From: Pyronema omphalodes
Taxonomy: Eukaryota; Ascomycota; Pezizomycetes; Pezizales; Pyronemataceae
NCBI GenBank assembly: GCA_024516155.1
Contig: JAJJXM010000023.1
Coordinates: 310,001 to 374,000, forward strand
Direction: 5' to 3'
DNA: 64,000 nucleotides
Of this stretch, positions 10,305-21,540 are shown in pieces. Each line of letters opens with the position of its first letter. Positions within the stretch are counted from its first letter, which is position 1. A program made the position numbers and the translations under genes. The notes under the pieces were generated by a model. The model saw nothing but the letters and a program-made list of their open reading frames with translations, was not told where the DNA came from and did no database searches.

Positions 10305-13300
10305 GATTTCCGCAGTTTCAAGTTTCTCCGAGCCGGCGTTACAACCATACATACAGTAGTTTCATAGTGTCTCAAACCCAGTACATACACAGGTCATAAG
10401 TTTCAACCAACCGGTGGGGTGTTCGCAGCTTCTAGAATTTCCTGAATTTACATACATAAAATATGGGTGTCGCCGAGGTTGGGATTTGATCTGAGGATCC
10501 ACAATTGCATGTATGTATGTATGAGAAATCGAAAAAGCTTATACAGTATGGTGTCATACAGGAAGGAACTTTGGCTATAAAAAGTGGATACCGCTATTTT
10601 AGGTATAGATATGTCCATACCATAGGCTACAGTGTAGAGGGATCCACAGGGGATTTTCAAAATGTGTATGTATTGTAGATTAGGCTGGGCTTTAATGGGG
10701 TGTATTCAGCTTTGCGGCGTTGAGGCTTAATAAAGAATTACTGATGCATATGATGATGTGATTTTAAAGGTTTTTTTCCCCCAAACATACCGACACTGTT
10801 TGTAGAAAGAAAAAGTGGAAGTGGAAAGATAAAATGTACAATTGATAGTACAAGATATAAAGAGCGAAAGAACGGAAAAGATATAGGTTCTCCACCACAG
10901 TTCCATCTGCCAAGAGAACATTGTCCGATAACCAAATCTTAACGCCATTGAGTTCAAAACGTGCTGCCTCAATTGGTAACATCATCGTGGTTGAATTAAG
11001 TACAGGATAAGGTGAGAAAATTATTAATGTATGGAGACGGTGAAACAGAAGTGAGAAACAGATATCGGATTATGCATAGCTGCATGACTGGTAAAACAAG
11101 CTCGAATTCGTAATCAGATGAACCAATCTCTTAGTACTCCAAGATATTAATACACTGTAATCATAACCTCAGATTAACGATTATCTGTCACGCCTAGATC
11201 TCAAAAAATAGATTAGATGAATCATGAGATGAGATTCTGTTTCATGTGAACTCGATATATCGGGGCAAAGGTTAAGATTTAAGATAAATTTATCCGTAAT
11301 TTTGTGGCAAAAACATCTCCGAACCCCATCACCCTAACCCCAGCGTTTCCAGGGTCTTGAAACAAAAACGTAAATATTCTATTGTTTCATTAGACATCCA
11401 ATCAAAAGAAACAAATGTAGTATCTATCTTCATAGCTAGCTCCCTCCGCAAATTACCATCTCCATACAACGCACGGTGTCTTCGGGCTTCCCCAATTCCC
11501 CAGCTTTGTAGCAGTCTAGGATATGAAATTACAATCTGGGGAAAATGCCCCCTTTTCCTTTTCCCAACTCAACTATTCCTGATGCGGAATGCTCTTCAAG
11601 ATTAGAGAGATTACTTTGTGTACTATCTGGATATCACTCCCATCTATGCTTATTTCAGCAGATCATGGAGTTTGGATCCCTGAGCCCTAAGTTTATTTTT
11701 CTCGGTGAAAACCTTCGGGAGGTGAAAAAGAAAATCAGATGATAGAAGGCCCCACTTCCTGGGCCCCACAGAAGGGGCTCATGGTTCGGAAAATTACGCA
11801 GGTACCAGTACTCTGTTTCGACGTCGGCCTCGTGGTATATCAGCCCTATGTAAATTACCTCAAGCTGTCAACTTTTAACAATCATGCTTTTTTTCATCTA
11901 ACTTGTGATCTCAAGATCTTGGGCCGGTTTTTTGGGGTCCAAGATGTAAATTCCCCTTGGTTTCCTTTGGGTTCATCGCTTGTTTTCTCGGCGTGCACAC
12001 CAAGCGTCCGGCGGTTAGCGAGGACAACTGGTGAATCGTCTCATCTTGACGGACGACACACCGTCCCCTTGGCTCCTTGGCTTGGGGAATTTATACCATC
12101 ATATGTATACATACCATACTCTACCAGCACAGCCAAGTAAGCCGGCTCTCGACGGCCAAGGAAACAAAGGTGTGCGCCGGCGGAAATCGGACTCCCGGTG
12201 TTCTTTCCTGCCGTTAGCGACGGTGTAGAGTTACTGTAATCTCGTCTGAATTTCTTGGCTTTCTGTCATTGATGTTTGTCAATTAATTTTGGATGTCAAT
12301 TTGAATGTGTAAACATGATGACTGTGTAACACGGAATTGGAAACATCCGTGTCCGTGTTAAGCCAGCCTTGTTTCTCCCTGGCCGCTCGAATTCGCCGGG
12401 CTCTCTCTCCAGATCCCCACTTCCCGCACTCACAGGAGTTCCGCCGAGGCACAGGCATCGGATATAACATAGCGCGGTTCCCCGGGTTACCAACTCACCG
12501 TGTCTAAGCTCCGTCAGGTCCGTCAAGACCGAAGATGCAAGCAGCAAGCTCGTTGAGATGCATTAATTTGTGGAGATGCATCTCCGTTGCTGGGGTGAGG
12601 GGCGAGGGGGAGGGAGGGGGGTCGATCGTGTGCCCCGGAATGTTCTTGGCTGGGGTTGGAATGTTTTTCCCCTGGCATTTTTGGGGGTTTATGACTGCGT
12701 TTGGCGAGCTGCGGAGCGATTCAAGCGACTGTGAAGCGAATTTCCTCAGGAATGGCAGTTTCTCGCGTGAACAAGAGACAATAGACACGCTGGCCGCTGC
12801 TCAAGGCCTCGCCCAAGTCAATTCTCGCCACAAGACCTCCGTTTGTTGTTTGTTTCGGTATGGATAGACTGCCGCTTGTATTTCTCTGTCGCTTCCAGAT
12901 TCCAGTCGCGCATTACACATGTTGCCATGATCCCCTATGACGATGCCCTGATGACGCCTGGTTCGAGCGTAGGTGCCATCTTTCCCCGGTTCCCTTCTCC
13001 CATCTACCTCTTCCCGCCTCCCATCTTCCATCTCCATATCAAACAAAGAAACAACGAAAAAAAACAAAACCTCCTTCTCACCACCTGCACGCCCCGCCAT
13101 CGAGGGCAGAATCAAAAACACCATCGCCACAATTACCACAATTACCACAACGCCTTACTGCCGCACTAAATCCGTGATATATTTCCAATCCAATCCCAAC
13201 GACCCAGCAACCCCTTCCCGCGTTCACGCTATTTCACGATCCGGCAATCCGACCGCGCCGTCCACCGCCTTCGAGAAGGAGTCTGGCCTACTTTAGTTCA

Positions 13301-13537
13301 AACTCCACTTCTCGTTCCGCTGGGCTGAACAGCGAGTATCCCTCACATATTATTCTCCCCGCATCCCCCGTTCTCGTGTCACCTTCATTCATACCTTCAG
13401 CTACTTTCACACATACCCCGCACGCAACAACACCACGTTTACAACTCCCACCGCGATACTCGCATACCATACCGAATCCCTAAAAACTGGCAGGAAAGCG
13501 TCGTCCAAGTTCCGGCGGACTCTTCGCTAGGATCAGA
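10305..13537. other. Intergenic DNA and 5' leader of the PP2C gene
   Basis: No supported gene. Several plus-strand open frames of 60-133 codons between 11357 and 13296 lack family motifs and overlap minus-strand frames of similar size. The part from about 13000 to 13537 is C-rich and T-rich on the plus strand and is plausibly the promoter and 5' untranslated leader of the phosphatase starting at 13538. Confidence 0.5.
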
Positions 13538-15569
13538 ATGTTTGCAAGCAACAGTGCAGATTCCAAAGACGGGTCATCAAGTTCTCGTCCAAGCTCTCTA
13601 CCAGCTACGAAAAGTGGAAGCTTTTCTTCTTCTTCTCAACCTACGCCCCCTACTCTAGATACCAAGGCAGCAGCCGAGAAATCATCCTCCGTCGCAGTCC
13701 CTAAACGAAAGACCTCCAAGGCCCGAGAACTCATTCAAAGCGCAAAGAGCTCGCTTAGCAGTCTGGCTTCCAGTAGCAGCGGTTCCACAAGCAGTGGATC
13801 TCCTAAGGATGACGAGAAGGAATTCCTCAAAGTCCTAAAAGACGACCCCCAGATCCAGTCCCCTGGAAGTAACAACAATTCGGCTGGTGAATCCCGCCCC
13901 GGACCAAACTCTACTTTCCGCGTCGGAGTAACAGAAGACAAGAACCGAAAATGTCGCCGCACTATGGAAGACACTCACAGTTATCTCTACAACTTTCTTG
14001 CGCCTAAAGATTCTAGCGGGTCCCCCGATGAAGACACCGACAATGGATACTTTGCGATCTTTGACGGTCACGCAGGAACCTACGCCGCCGATTGGTGTGG
14101 AAGAAAACTACATACTATCCTAGAAGATACAATTCGAAAACACCCCAATACTCCTATACCTGAGCTCTTGGATGCAACATTTACAAATTGCGATGGACAG
14201 CTTGAGAAGCTTCCTGTGAAGAACTCTGGATGCACAGCCGTCTGCGCAGTGTTGAGATGGGAGGATAGGCCCGTTCGCGATGGATCACCAGTCCAGGAAT
14301 CTAACGAAAACGCAAACCCGAACGCCGTTGCGACCCCAAGAACGGAACGCAAGAGAATTCTATACACCGCTAATGTCGGAGACGCTCGCATCGTGCTTTG
14401 TCGTGGTGGAAATGCGCTCAGATTAAGTTATGATCATAAGGGAAGCGATGAGAATGAAGGAAAGAGAGTTGCCAACGCGGGTGGTTTGATTTTGAATAAT
14501 CGCGTAAATGGTTAGTGCCCCTCTTTTGTAGTTGAGGAAACGTGGAGATGGCGAGATGGCGAAGGCCAGCTTGCAAGGCTGCAAGGCTGCGAGGCGACGC
14601 GATTTGGCGAGGCAAGGGGTTGGGAAAGCCAAGATCTGGGGATGTGGAGATGGCGGGGATGCGAAAATGTGGGGTGAAGAATTGATTGGCTAACGAATAC
14701 AATAGGTGTCCTCGCCGTCACTCGCGCTCTCGGAGACAGCTACATGAAAGATCTCGTCACTGGCCACCCATACACTACCGAGTCGGTCGTTAAGGATGGT
14801 CTGGATGAGTTCATTATCCTGGCTTGCGATGGTGTAAGTTCCCCACACATCCCCCCCCCCCCCCCCCCCCCTTACCAGTGTGGCGGCTGTTGCGAGCTCC
14901 CGTGAGCTCTTGTGAGCTCCGTGCATGGCGCACCAATGTAGCTTGGTAGTCTGGTATCCTACGGGACCCTGCGCGCCGTGTACCAGTGGACCCCAGCGCA
15001 GCCCAATGCTCCAGCGAGCTATCCGTCACGGCACCTCACATGCATCAGCTCTCTTTCTCTCCCCATGATCTGAACTCCGCTAAGACCTTCCGTAGCTTTG
15101 GGACGTTTGCACCGACCAAGAAGCCGTTGATTTAGTCCGGAATACCTTCGACCCCCAACTCGCCTCCAAGCAATTGGTCGACTATGCCCTCTCAAAGTTT
15201 TCCTCCGACAACTTGTCCTGTATGATCGTCCGCCTTGACCATACCGGAAAATTTGCTGGATTAGATGGTCAGGATACTGAGGTCGATACCGAGGTCGAGG
15301 ATGAGCTCGACACCAGTAATAGAAGTGTACAAAGCGGAAGCGGAAGTTCCCAAGTCTTGATGGAGGAGGATGAGGATGAGATGCAGACGCCCGTTGCTAC
15401 GAGAACAAAGGTGGAGCTACCGGCGGTAGAGAAAACAGAAGCATCTATAGCCGGGGTACAGGAGGTGGATAAAGAGAAAAATAAAGAAAAGGCAGAACAG
15501 GAAACGCATAAATTGTCTACTGCGGCAGAAGCAACGAAAACGAATTCTGAAAGAATTGCTAAAGGATAA
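13538..15569 (+). CDS. ptc1: Type 2C protein phosphatase, Ptc1-like
   Basis: Mg/Mn-dependent Ser/Thr phosphatase of the PPM family. In yeast Ptc1 dampens the Hog1 and cell-wall MAP kinase pathways. Three exons are read: 13538-14510, 14706-14833 and 15096-15569. The introns are 195 nt (GTTAGT...AATAG with branch site GCTAACG) and 262 nt (GTAAGT...CGTAG). The product is 524 aa. The N-terminal ~125 residues are a Ser-rich disordered region. PP2C motifs follow in order: RRTMED (140-145), [19 protein letters not shown] with the metal-binding DGH (about 170-188), [46 protein letters not shown] across intron 1, and [16 protein letters not shown] across intron 2. These match Ptc1 more closely than Ptc2/3. 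A ~110-residue acidic C-terminal extension (about 415-524) is poorly conserved in composition. The start is the first ATG in frame, after a C-rich leader. Confidence 0.93.
14851..14871. repeat. Poly-C run in intron 2 of the PP2C gene
   Basis: Twenty-one consecutive C residues lie 18 nt into the 262-nt intron 2 of the PP2C gene. The run is prone to length error in sequencing and to slippage in the cell. Confidence 0.95.
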
Positions 15570-16191
15570 CCCAGTCTGTATGGTGGGGAGAGGGGTTTAG
15601 TTTGGGAAGCCTGATGGAATGGTGGAATGCGTAGGGTAGGGCGGGCATAGCAAAGCATATAGACTTTCTGTACGCATACCATGAGGGTTTTACTTTTACT
15701 TTTATTTTTAGTTTTTTTCTCTTTCTGGTTACTTCTTTTTTTATGACAAAGAAAGGTATTATTTTTTTTTTGTTGTTCTGTAGGGTTTTCTTGATACCAT
15801 TTGTTTCTTCTTGTTTACTGTGCTGTTTTTTTTTGCAAAGGATGTTTTTGTTTTTGTTTGTTTTTTCACCTTGATAGTTATGATGTACCAGAAGAGAGGA
15901 AAGTAGGAGAGAGAAATGAAAGACTGCTTGCGCAGCGCGCTTTAAATCATCGAATCATCGAAATTGCCTGAAAATTATTTATATACTCCCGAGTTTAAAA
16001 AATTCTTGAATCAATGGCCATATCGTAGCCTGCACAGTTAGAGTACACTCGTATGGATTTAGAATACAAAGTAAGGTGCTGTATGATGTTGTATTGTATT
16101 ATATTGTGTTTTATTGTGCTTATTTATTTTTCTCCTTAAATCCCCAGTCTAAGCAACCATCCATATCCATACATATTCAAAGTACATAATA
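15570..16191. other. 3' flank of the PP2C gene
   Basis: T-rich tail downstream of the phosphatase stop codon, with poly-T and TTTG runs at 15700-15860, likely holding its 3' untranslated region. No further gene is seen before the inverted-repeat element at 16192. Confidence 0.55.
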
Positions 16192-16796
16192 GGCCGTTTC
16201 ACGCTTCAGTTATGGATTGTTTAACGATTGGATTAAGCTTAATCACTAGTTCAATAGGCGATCTAGGCGCGGCATTTATCGTCTTAAAAGCCTTTTTGCA
16301 AAAGGAGCTCCGGAGCTCCTTATGGCATTTTAAGATAATCTCGGACTATCTATTACGGCTCATTTAACACTACACGGAGCACTAAGCACGATACGGGTTA
16401 GCATCGCTCTTCCACTGTCTCTCATAGCGAAAAGAATAAAAATATGAAAATTCAAAAAGATTATAAAAAGAAGTATAAAATATAAAAGTTGGCCTCTATG
16501 CATGCCCAGCTATGATTACGAAACATTTTTTTGCTGTAATATTCGTCAAAAAGTTGTTCTGTGGGTTTTTTTTTGCGCGCGTGGCATCGCCAAGTGTGTG
16601 GTGAAAATTTTTTTCCTGGGTCGTGGTGCGAGGGGACGCGATGTTGCGGCCTAAGAAAAACAGCGAGAATGCGATTTCTTTCAATTAAGATTCCGGGGGG
16701 GTTTCACGCTGACATTGTTTATGGCGACAGATTTTTCTTAAAAAGTTTCCCAAAGCGCGCTATAATGGGCCCCGATAAACGTAGCGTGAAACGCCC
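16192..16796. mobile_element. 605-bp TIR element (MITE-like)
   Basis: The left end reads GGCCGTTTCACGCTTCAGTT. The right end, reverse-complemented, reads GGGCGTTTCACGCTACGTTT. Both ends are flanked by TA, which fits a TA target-site duplication. A further copy of the GTTTCACGCT motif sits internally near 16700, and a perfect GGAGCTCCGGAGCTCC palindrome is near 16306-16321. No open frame resembles a transposase, so it is probably a non-autonomous element. The longest open frame inside (16561-16821) runs past the right end and looks spurious. Confidence 0.75.
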
Positions 16797-18832
16797 TAAT
16801 GTTGTATCATGTATGTATTAAGCCCTACCTACCAGGTCCCAGATTCAGGGTCCCAGGTTCAGGGTCCTAGGTTCCGGGTTCCGGGTTCCGGGTTCAGGAT
16901 TCCGGGTGCTTGCTGCTTCTATTGAAATGTCCTTCTCTAGTAAAGGTATTGACAAGTGCTTCTTCTGTAATTATAATATAGCTTGAATAATATTGCGTTT
17001 TTCTTAAGTTTTCCTTATCCTTTCCTTACTTTTTCCTTAATCTTTTCCTACCACTTTTTTACTTGAGGAAGTATTAAATCAACATGCTTACTTGCTGATT
17101 GCTGATTGCTTTGCTTATATACCTATATCATAACCTCACTATGTACCTAAAGACTGAAAGCTGAGAATATATATATATATATATATTTTTTTTCTTTTTT
17201 TACAAAATAAGTATATGTATATATATATAAGTTAAATTTAACATTTGAGTGTTATGTAAGAGTAGCATTAATAGTAAGAGTAATATTTAATATATGTTGA
17301 TATCTTCGATGAAAATAGGGGAATAGAAATGATGGATTTTGGGGGATATTTAATGGAAAAGAAAGGAATGAATGAAGGGAAGGAAGAAAGAAAGGGATTG
17401 TGGGATTGTGGGATTGTGTAAAAATTGAGGATGGAGGTGGCGATGCTGGATGGTGGATGGTGGATGCTGGATGCTGGATGGTGGATGATGGGTGATCAGG
17501 GACGGTGGATTATATGATGGATGAGACAGTATAACAGGGAGAGATGGAAGAGGACTCGAGGAGTTGGTATTGGTATTGGTATTGGTTATGGTGATGGTGA
17601 TGGTCATGATGATGGTACTGCGTTTGGTGTTGGTGTTTGTTTTAAGATTCATTATTGCAGTTAAATGTTGCTGAAAAGGTGCCCGGAAGACTGAGTATAT
17701 ATAATCACCCAGCTTTGCTCGAGGAAGGGGAGGGGGTGATTGGGTGTTGTAGAGGATATTACGGGTATTGGGAATATTGTGGGTGTTGCGGGTAGTGAGA
17801 ATATTGGAAAGTAAGTCAAGGGAAATATAGGAGATAGAGAATAAACATCTATATTTATTGTCTGAGGTCTCCAACGGTAAAGATAATTAGTCAAAAAATC
17901 TCAACTTTTGTCACCATTCTTCCCCTCCCTAGAGTTCATGTACACCCAGAAATACTGCAGAACAAAACCTTCTTGACGATAGGCACATCGCAGAATCCCA
18001 AGATCTGGAAATTCTTACAGAAAAAAGAGTTGAACCGGGAATTTATATCAAAAGATAAGGAAAGTAGAAGATGGGAAGACAACCCAGCATATCCAAGCTT
18101 AGTGAAAGGTCTTCAGGTTACTCGGGTGCCGGGTGTATCTGCAGGTAAAAACATTGGGGAAACGTTACATGCATGCATGGAAGGGTAGTCATCGGCGTTA
18201 ACGATTCTAGGGAAGTCGGGTTACAGTTTACGTCTTAACCTATATAGAATCTCCAGGAAATTTGGATGTGCGTGTAGAATGTTCAGGAAACGTTACACCG
18301 AGAGATGGAATTGTTGTTTCTACGGCTTAGTCATCGCCATCGCCATTGCGAATTTTTATGATATGCGCACAGAATATGATTAACATTCCAATAAATTCAA
18401 ACCCAAGCCAAGGAGAAAAAAAGCAAATTGAACATATGTCAAACTCAATCCCACCTTTATAATTCGATTTTAACCGCAAGTTCTGATATCTCTGCAGGAA
18501 GTAAGGGACCGGTTCGACATCATATGAAGCAGCACAAAGTTTTGTCCTTCCATACACGACTCCTTTGAAGTAATCAATCTGAAAGGTACAGCAGTGTCCA
18601 TGTTCAAAGGCCCATACATCTATTTGAACAGACTTGATTGTACGTTGTTGTTTTCATCCCTCATCCATCGTTTCGAGTCCCTTTCATGTCAAATATATTT
18701 GCTATAAAAACCATTATTTTTTCTCTATCACAGTAATCCAATCCACACACACCTTACACACCCGCTACTACTTCCATACCAACATCAGCACCCGCAAGCC
18801 TACTATCAATCGTTAAACAACACACCACAAAC
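16797..18832. other. Repeat-rich intergenic DNA
   Basis: It contains GGGTTCCGG-type short repeats near 16848-16905, AT dinucleotide runs near 17168-17187 and 17216-17230, GGATGCTGGATGGT repeats near 17430-17500 and ATTGGTATTGGT repeats near 17560-17590. The 174-codon minus-strand frame at 17350-17874 is a reading of these repeats. From about 18700 the composition changes to a TATA box and a CA-rich leader belonging to the small ORF at 18833. Confidence 0.5.
18703..18710 (+). promoter_or_regulatory. TATA box upstream of zinc-knuckle microgene
   Basis: TATAAAAA lies 130 nt upstream of the ATG at 18833. The intervening DNA is strongly C/A-rich (ACACACACCTTACACACCC and similar), like the 5' leaders of well-expressed filamentous-fungal genes. 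This is an assignment by pattern only. Confidence 0.45.
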
Positions 18833-18985
18833 ATGCATTCTTTCAGCTTATCTCAACTTTACAACATGGCGATGGAGGCAGGATCAGACCTGATTAACGC
18901 CTGGAAATGTGGTCCCTGTGGAGTTGAAAACTCGGGAACTCAGTGTGCCTGTGGCCGATATGGACCACCACGGAACCTTAAATAA
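18833..18985 (+). CDS. Small zinc-ribbon-like protein, 50 aa
   Basis: A 50-codon open frame starting MHSFSLSQLYNMAMEAG and ending with TAA at 18983-18985. Its C-terminal half reads WKCGPCGVENSGTQCACG. The pattern W-x-C-x2-C-x3-N-x4-C-x-C resembles a shortened RanBP2-type zinc finger (W-x-C-x2-4-C-x3-N-x6-C-x2-C). The ATG sits in a good fungal context (CACAAACATG), follows a CA-rich leader and has a TATA box 130 nt upstream. The product has no signal peptide or membrane segment. I do not recognise a named family. The alternative is a chance ORF, but the promoter-like leader, start context and four spaced cysteines together argue for a real gene. A further exon beyond the stop cannot be excluded. 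Confidence 0.5.
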   Translation: MHSFSLSQLYNMAMEAGSDLINAWKCGPCGVENSGTQCACGRYGPPRNLK

Positions 18986-19329
18986 GGATCAGCAATCCAG
19001 GTGTAACGACTAGTGATGTGTCCAGAAGGGCTATAAGGTTTTCGATCTGCCGGGAGGCAAAAGGGACGGCTGGGTATTTTTAGCTGTTGATTTATTATTG
19101 TTTGCGAATTCTGTAGTATTGTTTTTGTTTATGCTTTTGTTATAGATTAATATAACTCTCATTCTTATATCCCTGAATGAATCATGAAGAAATGTTAGTT
19201 ATTTATGGAAACCAGCATATTCTGTACCTACTGTGACATCCCCTGGGAAATACAGTCGGTACCCGAACACAGGGTCTGGGAGAACCTTCGTCGGCGAAAG
19301 TCTGCCGCACCCCCCCTCTCGTGAACCAT
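18986..19329. other. Flank of the small ORF
   Basis: T-rich DNA that could hold the 3' untranslated region of the 50-codon ORF. No other feature is seen. Confidence 0.4.
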
Positions 19330-19800
19330 GCATTTCTTTTTTGCCTTTGGTTCGCATTTTTACTTTAATGAATCATGTCTTTCATCGACCGGGGACGACC
19401 AATTAATCCTGTCAACCTTCCATGCCGTCCCGCCTGGAGAGGTTTCGTCATTGGGTCGCCAATATTGTCGTCCACAATTGTCGTCCACAGTATGTATCCA
19501 ACCCCCAAAATTCTTTCTTGTCTTTCATCATGGTAATACATGGGCTTGTTGCTGATATGTTTCGCGTAGGGCTGTAATACTCCAGATTCCCTAATCTTTG
19601 CGGCCGCCTTAATCATTCGTGTACACAGGAGACTGTCGGGTCAAGGAATCATCGCCGACGATAGTGTCTAAGAGCGAATCAAGCCGTACTATTTCCCTCA
19701 GAGCATTCGAGTACACGATAAATTCGATGATTTTCTGTCCGCCTTATAATCGGCACAATTCGAATCGGTAAACCCATGTAGGAGATTACTGCTTGTGCTT
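19330..19800 (-). pseudogene. Degraded Copia (Ty1) RNase H / 3' end
   Basis: Read on the minus strand, broken frames carry the end of a Copia polyprotein. GFTDSNCADYKADRKSSN (about 19785-19725) matches the GYTDSDWAGDxxxRKSTSG start of the Copia RNase H. After frame changes and stops, DDNIGDPMTKPLQAGRH (about 19470-19420) matches the family's NIADxxTKPL...H end. Stops separate the two blocks, so the copy is dead. No long terminal repeats could be identified, and the 5' part of the element is missing or unrecognisable. The surrounding frames to about 20060 may be further decayed sequence. Confidence 0.65.
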
Positions 19801-21540
19801 GGTCTCCAATGTAGTTGCTATTGTGTCGTTGCAGTAAAGCAGCTGGTTATTCTTTCTGCTGCTGTGTTATGTACCTGTGGAGAGATCGAGCTGTATGATG
19901 TATCTACTCCTGGGGCTTGTGACCGCAGAGGAAATGCCGGGGAGTGTTTCTTGGTGCCCTTCCACCTCACTCTCGTCTTTCTCCGGGGGTGTCGGTGCCT
20001 TCTCTTCGCCCATAGGAATTACCCGGCACTGGATAAAATCCAAAGCCGTACATACAAACATATTCCATAATAATTATCGCCCATCGTCTCTAGTAGTTAA
20101 CTTTGAGATGTCTTTGTCGACGTAGGTAAAAGCCATGGCGGAGGAGAAGGTGGAAGGTGGAGAAGCGAGAGATATCACGAAGATTATAAAGTCAAAATTA
20201 ATAAAATACTATATAGTTAGCAATACAGCTTCAAGGAAGAGAGGACCGAGAATCTCTCTTACCAGTTGGTTTAATCCATGTTGGAAATCCTCGAGTAAAT
20301 GCAACCGTTCTGGACGGATGTTCCGTACAAGTCATCGTCCAGAAACTCAAAAACGGAAGAGATGTTTGCTCCATGATATCAATTCTGGGCAGAAACCAAC
20401 CACCGATTCGACTCGACGAACATTGGAATTCCTTTTCGGATTATGTTCTTTTCTTCAATTCTCTGCTGTAGGACTTCGTGTGAAAGCTACTGGCAACTAC
20501 TGATACAGCCAAAACGGAAGAGTTAGCTAAGAAAGAATTATAGGACTGGGCGTACACCTACTATTAATTTTGTTTGGGGCCGAATCGAAAAAAATATTCG
20601 TTGGGAAACTTGCTTCTTGAAAAATGCCCCGTCTCATGAGTAGGACTGGAGTATGGGAGAACTGAGTGGGAAAGAGTGGACTCAGTGGAGTAAGAGCAAT
20701 TCAAGTAAGAGAGAGTGCAGTAGTAGAGAGTCACGTAGGGGAGGGTGGAGTAGGAAAGAGTGGAGGTGGAGGCCTTGAAAAAAACCGAGAGACGTAACAG
20801 GAGCAATGCAAGACAACGAACGGACATGGTATATGTTAGCGAAGGACAAAGCTCTATAGACTAAAGTAAATGATGTAAGCACCCATCGTAAATCTAGAAC
20901 ACCTTTGGCGATGGCTTGACCGTTTTCGGCGGCGTTTGAGTTAAACTGCAGCAAGTGATTCTCTATGTGTCGGAACCAAACTAGGACATGGAGGGACTAA
21001 TGTATATGCGCACGTACTATACATACCCTGAAAAAAAAAAACTTCATAGGTTTGATTGGATCTTCATTCACGTGCTCAGCCAAATGGTCATGAAGTTTGC
21101 CATAGATTCAATACATTCTCGGAGGCCCTGGCTATTACTCCAAGGTCTCGGCTTCGCTCAAGAGTGCACATCATGTTTGGGGCCTTCAGCCTTCCTTCTT
21201 CGTCGAACTAGTTCTGATAAAATTTATAATAGTCCGCGCAAATTCAATTGGAAGTTTTATGTGTGAAAACCACAGTTGCGGGCATTCGGTCAACAATAAC
21301 TACATCATACGACATTCGATGTAGCCTACAGATAGCTTAGTCAATCGAGACATGAACTAAAGAGATACGAGTTTCCTTTTCATCATTTGTTAGGAAGAAA
21401 TGAAAGAAATGTTTGAATTATGTTGATGTGAACAGACGAAGTGCTTTGGACAAAATTATTTGCTAAATCTACTCTTACCATCCAAAACATAAAATATCAC
21501 TGTGTATACTGGATATCGCTCCCCTTTACTTACCCCGAGA
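19801..21540. other. Intergenic DNA, possibly decayed transposon sequence
   Basis: No supported gene. Frames such as 20135-20503 (plus) have no domain. GAGTGGAGTAAGAG-type imperfect repeats occupy about 20640-20770. Part of this may be older remains of the Copia copy to its left, but I could not match it. Confidence 0.4.

Noticed and set aside
11739..12140. 133-codon plus-strand open frame
   Set aside because: No recognisable domain, no promoter-like leader and no splice context; likely chance.
12801..13148. Minus-strand open frame in the PP2C promoter region
   Set aside because: Overlaps two plus-strand frames and the C-rich leader of ptc1; no motif.
17350..17874. 174-codon minus-strand open frame
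   Set aside because: Built from GGATGGTGG and ATTGGT repeats, giving Thr/Asn/Pro/His runs; no start context or domain.
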